Positions 1 through 7,923 of a stretch of DNA of 33,325 bases are shown here, in pieces. A model generated the notes under the pieces. It had not been told where the DNA came from and ran no database searches. It worked only from the letters and a program-made list of their open reading frames with translations. The stretch covers positions 1 to 33,325 of the forward strand of contig NZ_JNJP01000045.1 in NCBI RefSeq assembly GCF_000701705.1. Direction: 5' to 3'. The DNA is from Bilophila wadsworthia ATCC 49260 (GTDB taxonomy: Bacteria; Desulfobacterota; Desulfovibrionia; Desulfovibrionales; Desulfovibrionaceae). The position numbers and the translations under genes were made by a program. Each line of letters opens with the position of its first letter. Position 1 is the stretch's first letter.

Positions 1-17
1 AGGAGGGATGGGGGGCT

Positions 18-70
18 GGGGGAAGGGAGGAGAAAGCTTTTCTCCAGAAAAGTTTCTCCTCCCTTCCCCC
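18..70 (-). terminator. Large G/C-rich hairpin after trpC
   Basis: Two 18-nt perfectly complementary arms (18-35 and 53-70) enclose a smaller 6-bp stem (37-42 with 47-52), giving an almost continuous stem of about 24 bp. It begins five bases beyond the trpC stop. There is no long T-run, so it may act as a terminator, as 3'-end protection, or as one of the dispersed intergenic palindromes seen elsewhere in this window. Whether trpF, trpB and trpA follow cannot be seen. Confidence 0.6.
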
Positions 71-74
71 GGTC

Positions 75-860
75 TTACCTCTCCAACAGCCCCTTCAACG
101 CCGCGCCGGGCGCGCCGCCGTCCATGAGGCTGGTCCCGACAAGCACGGCCTGGTAGCCGGCTCCGGCGGCCTGACGGAGATGATCCGAAGCGGAGATGCC
201 GCTCGCCGCAATCCATGCTTCGTTGTCTCCGGCCTGATGGAACCGCTCTGCAAGACGGAGGCAGGCGGAGCGATCCACTTGCAGCGTATCCAGATCCCGG
301 GCGTTCACCTGAATGATCCGTGCCCCGGACTCGCGGGCAAGGGCGAGATCGGCTTCATCGAAGATCTCAACCACGGCGTCGATGCCGTGCGCTTCCGCCT
401 GCTCGCGCAGGGAGCGAAGCAGGGCCGCGTCGGGCGTCAGGCGGACGATGAGCAGCAGGGCCGAGGCCGGGGTTGCCGCCGTAGCCGCCACCTGTAACCG
501 ATCAAAGATGAAGTCCTTCCGCAACAAAGGCAGTCCGGGCGCGGACATGCGCTTGAGATACCCGAGCGTGCCCTTGAAATAGGTTTCCTCGGTCAGCACG
601 GAGAGGCAGGAAGCACCGGCTTCGGCGTACTGCTTGGCCGCTTCTTCCGGCGGGAAATCCATCAGGATGTCCCCCCGCGAAGGGGACGCCCGCTTGAACT
701 CCGCGATGACGTGGGGCCGGTTTCCGTTCGGAGCGCACAGGGCGTTTAGAAAGGACGGACGCTCGATCCGAAGCGGCAACGGCAGCATATTGATGTATTC
801 GAGCTGGCGGAGCGCTTGTATCTCGGGCTGTTTCGCCGTTTTGAATTTCTCAAGCAGCAT
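75..860 (-). CDS. trpC: Indole-3-glycerol-phosphate synthase
   Basis: TrpC converts 1-(2-carboxyphenylamino)-1-deoxyribulose 5-phosphate to indole-3-glycerol phosphate in cytoplasmic tryptophan synthesis. The 261-residue product has the usual length of a single-function (beta/alpha)8 TrpC. Visible family motifs are EFKRASPSRG (residues 54-63, with the catalytic Lys region), LLRKDFIFD (112-120), VNARDL (185-190) and VLVGTSLM (239-246). The ATG at 858-860 lies inside the 3' end of trpGD, an 11-nt overlap, with a GGAGGG ribosome-binding site 6 nt upstream, so translation is probably coupled. There is no fused TrpF domain, unlike E. coli TrpCF. It is the last trp gene visible and is followed at once by a strong hairpin. 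Confidence 0.95.
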   Translation of the reverse strand: MLLEKFKTAKQPEIQALRQLEYINMLPLPLRIERPSFLNALCAPNGNRPHVIAEFKRASPSRGDILMDFPPEEAAKQYAEAGASCLSVLTEETYFKGTLGYLKRMSAPGLPLLRKDFIFDRLQVAATAATPASALLLIVRLTPDAALLRSLREQAEAHGIDAVVEIFDEADLALARESGARIIQVNARDLDTLQVDRSACLRLAERFHQAGDNEAWIAASGISASDHLRQAAGAGYQAVLVGTSLMDGGAPGAALKGLLER

Positions 861-2442
861 GGAGCACCCTCCCGCCCACGCCGGAAGCGAGGGCTTCGCG
901 GGCTTTCGCTATGCAGGTCGCCAGCGGCAGCTTGCCTTCCAGCAGATAGATGCTCATGCCGACGTTGAGGGCGAGCATGTTGCGCATGGCTTCGGGGCCG
1001 CGTCCGGCGAGGAGTTCGCGGAGGACGGCGACGGCTTCGTCACGGCTGGACACGGCAAGGTCTTCGGGCGTGCACGCGGGGATGCCGTAGTCCGCCGGAT
1101 CGAGGGTGAGCGGTTCGAGCTTGCCGTCGTCGAGGATGATCATTTCGTTCGGGCCGATGGGGGTTATTTCGTCATAGCCGCCCGCCCCGCAAACCACGGC
1201 GGCCCGGTGTACGGAAGACTGGGCCAGCGTTTCGGCCATGAGCTTCACGAGATTGGGCCGGGCCACGCCCAGCAGGATGTGCGTGGGGCGGGACGGGTTG
1301 ATCAGGGGGCCGAGCAGGTTGAACAGGGTACGGATGCCGAGTTCGTTACGGATGGGCGCGATGTTGCGGAAACAGGGGTGGAACCGCTGCGCGAACAGGA
1401 ACACGAAGTTCTGGTCGTGCAGGATTTTGCCCACTTCGGCTGGGTTGACGTCCAGATTGACGCCGAGCCCTTCCAGCGCGTCGGCGCTGCCGCATTTGGA
1501 GGACACGGCGCGGTTGCCGTGCTTGACCACCTGATAGCCCATGCCCGCCAGCGTGAGCGCCGTGCCGGTGGAGCAGTTGAAGGACGAGCGCCCGTCGCCT
1601 CCGGTGCCCACGACTTCAATATAGGGGCCTTCGATGCCGTCCACGCGCACGGCCCGGGCCAGCGCGGCGCGGGTGGCGTGGGCCATTTCGAGCGGGCTTT
1701 CGCCCTTCATGCGCAGGCCCATGAGGAAGCTGCCCGCCTGAGAGGGGGTCATGGTGCCGTCCATGAGCGCCGAGAATCCGGCGGAAGCCATGTCAGCGGT
1801 CAGATCCTGTCCGCTGGCGAGGGTATCCAGAATGACGTTGATGGCGTTGGCGTCATTGCCTGCGGGCAGGATCGCCTTGGGGAAATTGCCGAGCAAGCGC
1901 AGCCCGTCCGGGGTCAGGATCGATTCCGGATGGAACTGGACGCCCACCCACGGGCGATCCTTATAGCGGAGGGCCATGATTTCGCCTTCGGGACCGTGCG
2001 CCGTGACCGTGAATTTGGCGTGCGCCTCGTCCACGTCGGAACGGACGACCAGCGAATGGTAGCGCCCCACGCGCATGGGGTTCGGGACGCCTGAGAAAAG
2101 CCCCGAGCCGTCGTGCACGATTTCGGATGCCTTGCCGTGCATGATGCAGGGCCCGACCACGACTTCGGCTCCGGCGGCAAGGCCGAGGGCCTGATGGCCG
2201 AGGCAGACGCCGAGCACCGGGACTTTGGGATCGAGGATGCGGAGGACTTCCATGCAGTATCCGGCGTCCTTGGGATGGCCGGGGCCGGGGGAGAGGCACA
2301 CCATGTTCAGGGACGGGTCCTGCGCCAGTTCGAGCAGCCGGGGATCGTCGTTTTTGACGACCACGGGATCTTGCCCGAGTGCATAGAAAGCCTGCACGAG
2401 GTTGTAGGTGAACGAGTCGTAGTTATCGATGAGCAGGAACAT
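850..2442 (-). CDS. trpGD: Fused anthranilate synthase glutaminase / anthranilate phosphoribosyltransferase
   Basis: A bifunctional protein of 530 residues. Residues 1-190 form a class I glutamine amidotransferase that supplies ammonia to TrpE: the nucleophile Cys80 sits in GVCLGHQALG, and His171/Glu173 are in VQFHPES. Residues about 200-530 form anthranilate phosphoribosyltransferase (TrpD), which makes phosphoribosyl-anthranilate from PRPP: GTGGD at 279-283 and KHGNRAVSSKCGSAD at 307-321 are the substrate-binding signatures. I chose the ATG at 2440-2442 (start MFLLIDNYDSF) because this is where TrpG proteins begin; the open frame continues 42 codons upstream only inside trpE. It overlaps trpE by 20 nt and trpC by 11 nt. 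The same fusion occurs in enterobacteria. Confidence 0.95.
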   Translation of the reverse strand: MFLLIDNYDSFTYNLVQAFYALGQDPVVVKNDDPRLLELAQDPSLNMVCLSPGPGHPKDAGYCMEVLRILDPKVPVLGVCLGHQALGLAAGAEVVVGPCIMHGKASEIVHDGSGLFSGVPNPMRVGRYHSLVVRSDVDEAHAKFTVTAHGPEGEIMALRYKDRPWVGVQFHPESILTPDGLRLLGNFPKAILPAGNDANAINVILDTLASGQDLTADMASAGFSALMDGTMTPSQAGSFLMGLRMKGESPLEMAHATRAALARAVRVDGIEGPYIEVVGTGGDGRSSFNCSTGTALTLAGMGYQVVKHGNRAVSSKCGSADALEGLGVNLDVNPAEVGKILHDQNFVFLFAQRFHPCFRNIAPIRNELGIRTLFNLLGPLINPSRPTHILLGVARPNLVKLMAETLAQSSVHRAAVVCGAGGYDEITPIGPNEMIILDDGKLEPLTLDPADYGIPACTPEDLAVSSRDEAVAVLRELLAGRGPEAMRNMLALNVGMSIYLLEGKLPLATCIAKAREALASGVGGRVLHAA

Positions 2443-3865
2443 GGTCTTCTCCGGTGGTGTTGAGCACGGTACGCATGATGGCTGATTTATTGTAGACTTC
2501 ATTCCATTCGGCGACGGGGTCGGAGTCGAAGACGATGCCGCCGCCCGCCTGCCAATGGAGTTTCCCATCCTTTACCCACATGCTGCGGATGGTGATGCCG
2601 GTATCGAGGCTGACGTTGTCGTCGTCGAGCCCGAGCCAGCCGATGCAGCCCGCGTAGGGGCCGCGCGGAAGCTGTTCCGTTTCCGCGATGATTTCCATAG
2701 CCCGGACTTTGGGCGCGCCGCTGACCGTGCCCGCCGGGAAGGTCGCCGCCAGCACGTCCAGCGCGTCGAGATCCGGCTGGAGCCGGGCCGTGATCCGCGA
2801 GGTCAGGTGCATGACGTGGGAGAAGCGTTCCACTTCCATGAGCCGCTCCACGTTGACCGTGCCGGGGCGGGCTATGCGCCCGAGGTCGTTGCGGCCCAGA
2901 TCCACCAGCATGACGTGCTCGGCGCGTTCCTTGGGATCTTCCTGCAGCTCTGCGGCGAGGCGGGCGTCTTCGAGATCGTCGGCTCCGCGTTTGCGGGTCC
3001 CGGCAATGGGGGAGAGCTGGAGCTTGCCTTCGTCGCACCGGACCATGACTTCGGGAGAAGAGCCGAACAGGGTGATGCCCGGCAGATCCATGAAGAACAT
3101 ATAAGGCGAGGCGTTGCAGCGGCGCATCCGGCGGTACAGGGTGAAGGCGTCTCCCGCGAACGGCGTGCTGAACCGGCAGGAGGGAACGACCTGAATGGCC
3201 TCGCCCTGACGGAGCATCTGTTTGATTTTGTTCACGGCATCCATGTAGCCTTCCCGTCCCGGCGTGGCGGTCACGGCATCTTCGCCGATGAAGGACAGGG
3301 CCGCGCCGCATTCCCGCGTCCGTGCGCCGTTCACGTCCCTGTGTTCGCCGAGGCTGATCTGGCACAGCCGGTTGTACAGGTGGTCGAACACGAGCACGGT
3401 TCCCGGTAGAACAAGGCTTGCGTCGGCGTCCTTTTGGGGCAGGCAGTTTTCCAGCTTCTTGTTGAAGAAGCTCGCCATGCCGTAGCCGAAATAGCCGTAC
3501 AGGGCGCGGGTGATGGGCGGCAGCGTGATGCCCTCGGGTTTTTCGAGGTGCAGGCCGCGCATGAGCGTGCGCAAGCCTTCCGTGAAGGGCATCCTGTTGA
3601 GCACGGCAAAGGGGCGCAGGCGGTCGTCGTTGGTGTCGAGGGCCAGCAGCCCGTCCCGGCAGGTGGCCTGAAGCAGGAAGTCGCAGGCCAGAATGCTGTA
3701 GCGTCCCCACCGCCCGTCGACCTCCGCGCTTTCCAGCAGAATGCCGTGATGCTCGTGGCACATACCGAGGAAGAGACTGATGGGGGTGTCCATATCCGCC
3801 GGGAGCCACCGCGCGCTCTGGCGCAGGGTGACGTCGGGGGCGGCGGGCGTTTTGGAAGCTGTCAT
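2423..3865 (-). CDS. trpE: Anthranilate synthase component I
   Basis: TrpE makes anthranilate from chorismate with ammonia delivered by the TrpG domain, the committed step of tryptophan synthesis. The 480-residue product carries the chorismate-binding fold in its C-terminal two-thirds, with PIAGTRKRG, DLGRNDLGRI, FPAGTVSGAPKVRAMEII and QAGGGIVFDSDP. Near the N terminus ILLESAE matches the LLES element that binds feedback-inhibitory tryptophan in known TrpE proteins, so allosteric inhibition is likely. The ATG at 3863-3865 is preceded by AAGGATC; a longer open frame upstream runs through the attenuator and leader and is not the gene. It is the first structural gene of the operon, controlled by the upstream leader and hairpin. 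Confidence 0.95.
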   Translation of the reverse strand: MTASKTPAAPDVTLRQSARWLPADMDTPISLFLGMCHEHHGILLESAEVDGRWGRYSILACDFLLQATCRDGLLALDTNDDRLRPFAVLNRMPFTEGLRTLMRGLHLEKPEGITLPPITRALYGYFGYGMASFFNKKLENCLPQKDADASLVLPGTVLVFDHLYNRLCQISLGEHRDVNGARTRECGAALSFIGEDAVTATPGREGYMDAVNKIKQMLRQGEAIQVVPSCRFSTPFAGDAFTLYRRMRRCNASPYMFFMDLPGITLFGSSPEVMVRCDEGKLQLSPIAGTRKRGADDLEDARLAAELQEDPKERAEHVMLVDLGRNDLGRIARPGTVNVERLMEVERFSHVMHLTSRITARLQPDLDALDVLAATFPAGTVSGAPKVRAMEIIAETEQLPRGPYAGCIGWLGLDDDNVSLDTGITIRSMWVKDGKLHWQAGGGIVFDSDPVAEWNEVYNKSAIMRTVLNTTGEDHVPAHR

Positions 3866-3893
3866 GTCGGTGATCCTTTTGGGGTTAAGGTAC

Positions 3894-3926
3894 AAAAAAA
3901 GGCGCCATCCTCGGGAGGATGGCGCC
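3894..3926 (-). terminator. trp attenuator hairpin
   Basis: On the minus strand a 12-bp G/C-rich inverted repeat (arms 3915-3926 and 3901-3912, complementary sequences GGCGCCATCCTC / GAGGATGGCGCC) is followed directly by seven T residues (3894-3900): a textbook Rho-independent terminator. It lies between the Trp-rich leader ORF and trpE, 28 nt before the trpE start codon, so it can only act as an attenuator. A smaller 6-bp hairpin (3926-3943, arms CTGTAT / ATACAG) immediately precedes it and touches its first base, so the two may compete. Confidence 0.88.
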
Positions 3927-3960
3927 TGTATGAACGGATACAGTAATGCCGGATCGGACC

Positions 3961-4047
3961 TTACACAGGCCGCACTCCCCCCCTCACGTCGATGACGCGC
4001 CACCACCAGCGATAAGCGGTAAAGGAAAGGGAAGAGGCATTGAACAT
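3961..4047 (-). CDS. trpL: trp operon leader peptide (28 aa, three Trp in a row)
   Basis: A 28-codon ORF on the minus strand, ATG at 4045-4047 and TAA at 3961-3963, reading MFNASSLSFTAYRWWW followed by RVIDVRGGVRPV. AAGGA lies 8 nt before the start. The three consecutive Trp codons and the position just before a terminator hairpin identify it as a trp attenuation leader: ribosome stalling at the Trp codons when charged tRNA-Trp is scarce should prevent the terminator and allow transcription of trpE. I could not define the competing anti-terminator pairing with confidence by eye. Confidence 0.87.
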   Translation of the reverse strand: MFNASSLSFTAYRWWWRVIDVRGGVRPV

Positions 4048-4098
4048 GTTGTGGTCCTTAAAAGGTGTTGCCTAATGTGAAAAAGAATACGTGCGCAA

Positions 4099-4127
4099 AA
4101 ATTACTGCGAACCCGGCGAGTTGTCAA
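4099..4127 (-). promoter_or_regulatory. trp operon promoter (sigma-70 type)
   Basis: On the minus strand TTGACA (4122-4127) is separated by exactly 17 nt from TAATTT (4099-4104). The predicted transcription start, near 4092, lies about 45 nt before the leader peptide. This is the best sigma-70 match in the intergenic region and fits the direction of the trp genes. No convincing TrpR operator palindrome was seen over it. Confidence 0.7.
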
Positions 4128-4352
4128 TCCCTCATGGGCATACTTTTTTCCGGAAAGAGCCTTTCCAATCCGGGAGAAGGGATGCGGTATCATCGTGCAA
4201 ACATGGCTAGGGTGTCCTTTTGCCGCCGCACGAAACGCGCAGGTTTAAGCACATGAAGAGTCCTCTACTCCGAATTTGTGACGGTTTCGTGTCCGGAAAA
4301 AGAAAAAACGGTATGGGACCCGAGCAGACGGAATGTTTGACATGCCGTAGCC

Positions 4353-4381
4353 TTGACGCCGATTCCTCCTGCGGCTAGGCT
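4353..4381 (+). promoter_or_regulatory. Possible eutB promoter
   Basis: TTGACG (4353-4358), 17 nt, then TAGGCT (4376-4381) is a moderate sigma-70 match 44 nt before the eutB start. The rest of the 378-bp trpL-eutB spacer holds no gene I can support. I see no cobalamin riboswitch-like fold and no proper sigma-54 element there. Confidence 0.3.
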
Positions 4382-4425
4382 TCTTCCTTTCGTATGATGC
4401 AAGCTATAGTCTATTGAGGGACGCT

Positions 4426-5787
4426 GTGAAACTGAAAACGACTCTTTTCGGCGAAACCTACCGCTTCGATTCGGTGCGGGACGTGCTGAACAAGGCGGGG
4501 GAACTGCGCTCCGGCGATGTGCTGGCGGGCGTTGCCGCCTCGTCCATGCAGGAACGCGTCGCCGCCAAGCAGGTGCTCAGCGAGCTGACGCTTGGCGACC
4601 TGCGCGAACATCCCGTAGTCCCTTATGAAGACGACGCCGTGACGCGCATCATTCAGGATGCCGTGCATACTCCGGTCTACGAGAGCATCAGGAACTGGTC
4701 GGTCGGGGAATTCCGGGAATTTCTGCTGGACGGGCGTACCTCTTCCGCCGCCATTGAGCGCGTCCGCAAAGGCCTCACTTCGGAAATGGCCGCCGCCGTA
4801 TCCAAGATCATGTCCAACGCCGATCTTATTTTCGCGGCGAAGAAAATGCCCGTGGTCGTGCGTTCCAACAATACCGTAGGCCTGCCGGGGCATTTCTCCT
4901 CGCGGCTTCAGCCCAACGACACGCGGGACGAGATCCCGTCCATCGTGGCGCAGGTGTACGAGGGGCTGTCCTACGGCGCGGGGGATGCGGTCATCGGCAT
5001 CAATCCGGTGACGGATACGGTGGAGAACACCAAGGCCATGCTCAACGCCCTGTGGGAGATCATCGAACGCCACCAGATCCCCACCCAGAACTGCGTGCTG
5101 GCCCACGTCACCACGCAGATGGAAGCCATCCGGCAGGGCGCCAACGCGGGCATGATCTTCCAGAGCATCGCGGGCAGCGAAAAGGGGCTGCGCGAATTCG
5201 GCGTGACCACCGGCCTGCTTGATGAGGCGTATGATCTCGCGCGGCATTACTGTCAGGCCACCGGCCCCAACGTCATGTATTTCGAGACGGGGCAGGGCTC
5301 AGCGCTGTCGGCGGACGCGCACTACGGCTGTGATCAGGTGACGATGGAGGCCCGCTGTTACGGGCTGGCCCGCCGCTACCAGCCGTTCATGGTCAATACG
5401 GTGGTTGGTTTTATCGGGCCGGAATACTTATACAACCATCAGCAGATCATCCGGGCCGGGCTTGAAGACCATTTTATGGGCAAGCTGCACGGCCTGCCGA
5501 TGGGCTGTGACTGCTGCTATACGAACCATGCCGACACCGATCAGAATTCCAACGAGAACCTCATGATCCTGCTGGCGACCGCGGGCGTGAACTTCATCAT
5601 CTCCCTGCCGATGGGCGACGATATCATGTTGAATTACCAGACCAATTCCTTCCATGACATCGCCACCGTGCGCCAGTTGCTCGATCTGCGGCCCGCGCCG
5701 GAGTTCGAACAGTGGCTGGAGCGGCACGGAATCATGGAAAACGGCTGTCTCACCTCCCGCGCCGGGGATGCCTCCATTTTCTTTTAG
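4426..5787 (+). CDS. eutB: Ethanolamine ammonia-lyase large subunit
   Basis: EutB is the catalytic TIM-barrel subunit of adenosylcobalamin-dependent ethanolamine ammonia-lyase, which splits ethanolamine to acetaldehyde and ammonia together with EutC, usually inside a microcompartment. The product aligns with enterobacterial EutB from end to end as I recall that sequence (KLKTTLFGE, ELRSGDVLAGVAA, SARLQPNDTRDE-like, GDAVIGINPVTD, FETGQGSALSA, CDCCYTNHAD, GDDIMLNYQ, ending AGDASIFF). I chose the GTG at 4426-4428 because GAGGG precedes it by 5 nt and it gives the canonical 453-residue protein starting at (V)KLKTT; an in-frame TTG four codons upstream overlaps the ribosome-binding site. It is the first gene of the eut cluster and divergent from the trp operon. 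Confidence 0.96.
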   Translation: MKLKTTLFGETYRFDSVRDVLNKAGELRSGDVLAGVAASSMQERVAAKQVLSELTLGDLREHPVVPYEDDAVTRIIQDAVHTPVYESIRNWSVGEFREFLLDGRTSSAAIERVRKGLTSEMAAAVSKIMSNADLIFAAKKMPVVVRSNNTVGLPGHFSSRLQPNDTRDEIPSIVAQVYEGLSYGAGDAVIGINPVTDTVENTKAMLNALWEIIERHQIPTQNCVLAHVTTQMEAIRQGANAGMIFQSIAGSEKGLREFGVTTGLLDEAYDLARHYCQATGPNVMYFETGQGSALSADAHYGCDQVTMEARCYGLARRYQPFMVNTVVGFIGPEYLYNHQQIIRAGLEDHFMGKLHGLPMGCDCCYTNHADTDQNSNENLMILLATAGVNFIISLPMGDDIMLNYQTNSFHDIATVRQLLDLRPAPEFEQWLERHGIMENGCLTSRAGDASIFF

Positions 5788-5796
5788 AGGAACGCC

Positions 5797-6771
5797 ATGC
5801 AGGAACAAGAAATTCACGATCTGGTGGCGTCCGTGTTGGATGCCCTGAAAACGCAACAAGCGTTTCCCGCTCCATCCGTTGGGCAAGGTGGAAGGTTTTC
5901 CGCAATGCAATCGGAGCAAAGGCCCTTGACTGGTTCGGGGGCAGAGCCGGAACTTTTGGCGGCAACCGTTGATGCCGATACAGGCGCGTCGCTGGAAGAT
6001 CTGGGCGGCCCCGCTTTCCGTAAGCCTTGCGGGGTGAAAGAGCCGCACAATCCCGACGTGTTGCAGGAGTTCATGCGGAGTACCGGGGCCCGGATTGGGG
6101 GCGGCGCGTGTGGAACGCGTCCTTCGACCACTGCCTACCTGCGTTTCCTTGCGGATCATGCCCGATCCAAGGGAACGGTTTTCCGTGAAGTTCCTGAGGA
6201 ATGGCTGCGCCGGCGCGGGATGCTGGCGGTTCAGACGTTGGTGGAAGACAAGGATACTTATCTGACGCGTCCGGATTTGGGGCGCGTACTCTCGGAGGCG
6301 TCCCTGCAAACGGTGCGGGAGCGCTACAAGCCCGTCCCGCAGGTGCTGATCGTGCTGTCCGACGGCTTGAGCACGGATGCCGTGCTCGCCAATGCGGACG
6401 AGATCGTGCCTCCGCTGACCAATGGCCTGAGGCAGGCCGGGTTCACGGTGGGCGATCCGCTGTTCCTGCGTTACGGGCGGGTCAAGGCCGAGGACCGTCT
6501 GGGTGAGGCCATAGGCTGTGACGTGGTGCTGATGCTTGTGGGCGAGCGTCCCGGTCTGGGGCAGTCGGAAAGCATGAGCTGTTACGGGGTGTACCGCCCC
6601 ACGGCGGCGACGCTGGAGTCGGATCGTTCGGTCATTTCCAACATCCACCGCGAAGGCACGCCGCCTGTGGAGGCCGCCGCGGTTATCGTTGATCTTGTAC
6701 GCCAGATGATGCAGCACAAGGCCAGCGGCATAGCGCTGAACAAGGCGCTCAATCCCGGTTTTTCCGGCTGA
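5797..6771 (+). CDS. eutC: Ethanolamine ammonia-lyase small subunit
   Basis: EutC completes the cobalamin site of the lyase. The conserved C-terminal part is clear: FLADHARSKGTVFREVPEEW, VLSDGLSTDAV, LRYGRVKAEDRLGE, LVGERPGLGQSESMSCYGVY, SNIHREGTPPVEAAAVIVDL. The 324-residue product is longer than the roughly 295 residues of E. coli EutC; the excess lies in the variable N-terminal region (residues about 20-85), which is low in conserved motifs. The first 20 residues (MQEQEIHDLVASVLDALKTQ) can form an amphipathic helix like the microcompartment-targeting segment described for EutC. It starts 9 nt after the eutB stop with AGAGGAA as ribosome-binding site. Confidence 0.95.
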   Translation: MQEQEIHDLVASVLDALKTQQAFPAPSVGQGGRFSAMQSEQRPLTGSGAEPELLAATVDADTGASLEDLGGPAFRKPCGVKEPHNPDVLQEFMRSTGARIGGGACGTRPSTTAYLRFLADHARSKGTVFREVPEEWLRRRGMLAVQTLVEDKDTYLTRPDLGRVLSEASLQTVRERYKPVPQVLIVLSDGLSTDAVLANADEIVPPLTNGLRQAGFTVGDPLFLRYGRVKAEDRLGEAIGCDVVLMLVGERPGLGQSESMSCYGVYRPTAATLESDRSVISNIHREGTPPVEAAAVIVDLVRQMMQHKASGIALNKALNPGFSG

Positions 6772-6844
6772 CGACATGCCGGAAATCCGCAGGGGAGCGG
6801 CGGGAACAGCCCTTTCTCCGACGTTTTTAACCGTGCTGCGATTA

Positions 6845-6873
6845 TTGATACCCTGTTGTTTTTGATACATAAG
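6845..6873 (+). promoter_or_regulatory. Possible promoter before eutL
   Basis: TTGATA (6845-6850), a 17-nt spacer and CATAAG (6868-6873) lie in the 121-nt gap between eutC and eutL, about 20 nt before the eutL start. It could give eutL separate expression, but the match is moderate and untested. Confidence 0.3.
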
Positions 6874-6892
6874 ACGCAATGAGAGAGCGCCG

Positions 6893-7552
6893 ATGAAAGT
6901 GTTGCAACCCGTTCCAGTCCGAGTACTTGCCAGCCGGATCATCCCTTCGGTCGATCCGGGGCTGGCTGCGGCCTTCAAGCTTGAGCCGCGCCACCGTGCG
7001 CTCGCCCTGTTTACCTCCGACAGCGATGATGTGAGCTACATAGCCATCGACGAAGCGACCAAAAAGGCCGCCGTGGATGTCGTCTACGCCAGCTCCTTTT
7101 ATGGCGGGGCGGCCCATGCCTCCGGGCCCTATTCCGGCGAATTTATAGGAATCCTTGCTGCGGAGACACCCGGGGATGTCGAAGAGGGGCTGCGCATCGC
7201 CGTGGATTACGCCCAGAACCGCGTTTCGTTCCTGACGGCCGATCCCGAAGGGAAGCTGATCTTTTTGTCGCATCTGGTTTCCTCTTGCGGCACGTACGTT
7301 GCGGAGCAGGCCGGGATTCCGGTAGGCACGGCGTTGGCATGGCTCATTGCGCCGCCGCTGGAGGCTACGTTCGGTCTGGATGCGGCGCTGAAGGCTGCGG
7401 ACGTTCGGTTGGTGAAGCATTTCCCCCCGCCGTCCGAGACCAACTTTTCCGGCGGCTGGCTTGCCGGGGATCAGGCGGCGTGCCAGGCGGCGTGTCAGGC
7501 GTTCACCGAAGCCGTGCTCGGCGTTGCCGCCGGTCCATTGGAAAGAATTTGA
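6893..7552 (+). CDS. eutL: Ethanolamine microcompartment shell protein EutL
   Basis: EutL is a tandem, circularly permuted BMC-domain protein that forms trimeric pseudohexagonal tiles of the ethanolamine microcompartment shell, with a gated central pore. The product has the typical 219 residues and recognisable EutL motifs: SDDVSYIAIDEATKKA (residues about 44-59), VVYASSFYGGAAH, GTALAWLIAPPLEATFGLDAALKAADVRLV and PPPSETNFSGGWLAGDQAACQAACQAF near the C terminus. It is the only shell protein in the window, so hexamer (EutM/EutK/EutS type) and vertex (EutN) proteins must be elsewhere if a compartment is made. A 121-nt gap separates it from eutC; a 23-bp hairpin follows 11 nt after its stop. Confidence 0.94.
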   Translation: MKVLQPVPVRVLASRIIPSVDPGLAAAFKLEPRHRALALFTSDSDDVSYIAIDEATKKAAVDVVYASSFYGGAAHASGPYSGEFIGILAAETPGDVEEGLRIAVDYAQNRVSFLTADPEGKLIFLSHLVSSCGTYVAEQAGIPVGTALAWLIAPPLEATFGLDAALKAADVRLVKHFPPPSETNFSGGWLAGDQAACQAACQAFTEAVLGVAAGPLERI

Positions 7553-7563
7553 TTTTTGAGATT

Positions 7564-7611
7564 GGGGAGGGGCAGGGAACCCTTTTGAAAAAGGGTTCCC
7601 TGCCCCTCCCC
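7564..7611 (+). terminator. 23-bp hairpin between eutL and eutT
   Basis: Perfect inverted repeat with arms 7564-7586 and 7589-7611 and a minimal loop, 11 nt after the eutL stop. There is no T-run directly after it, but the distal arm contains an A/T stretch. It sits inside the eut cluster, so it probably lowers or separates expression of eutT-eutA. It belongs to the G-rich palindrome family found in several other gaps of this window. Confidence 0.55.
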
Positions 7612-7677
7612 AAACCCCACCCCTTCCCTCCTAAAACTTTCGACTGGTGGGGAGGTTGCGCGGCGGGAGTTCCGTTG
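7612..7677 (+). repeat. Dispersed repeat tail, copy 1
   Basis: The sequence following the eutL hairpin matches the sequence following the hairpin at 17581-17614: a C-rich segment, then TTCGACTGGTGGGGAGG and on to TTCCGTTG. A 24-nt core (7639-7662) is identical at 23 of 24 positions to 17637-17660. Copy 1 and copy 2 are in the same orientation. The function is unknown. The rest of this 371-bp gap (7678-7923) shows no gene I can support. Confidence 0.7.
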
Positions 7678-7923
7678 TTTACTTGAGCTGTATTCGTCGT
7701 GACGGGCGTTCGTGGGTGAAGAAATTTCGTAGCATGTAGGTATAATTGAGAAAAATGGTCGAGCTGGATGAACTCGCAGGCGGCTTTAACGTGCGGGCAG
7801 GGTATCCGAAGGATGCGGCAACTGGATTGTCGCGCAGGCCGTTTCTGGGGGATTGGGAAAAGGCAATGAGCGTACCCCGCTTTGGGGGAAAGAGCGGGAT
7901 TCTCTGTAACACATGGAAACGAA

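Noticed and set aside
634..2094. Long plus-strand open frame opposite trpGD/trpC
   Set aside because: Its translation is low-complexity antisense of clear trp genes, with no family motif or ribosome-binding site.
4128..4425. Cobalamin riboswitch before eutB
   Set aside because: No B12-box-like segment or convincing multi-stem fold was seen by eye in the spacer; a covariance-model search would settle it.
5428..6978. 516-codon minus-strand open frame across eutB/eutC
   Set aside because: It lies antisense to two firmly identified genes; long antisense frames are expected at this GC content.
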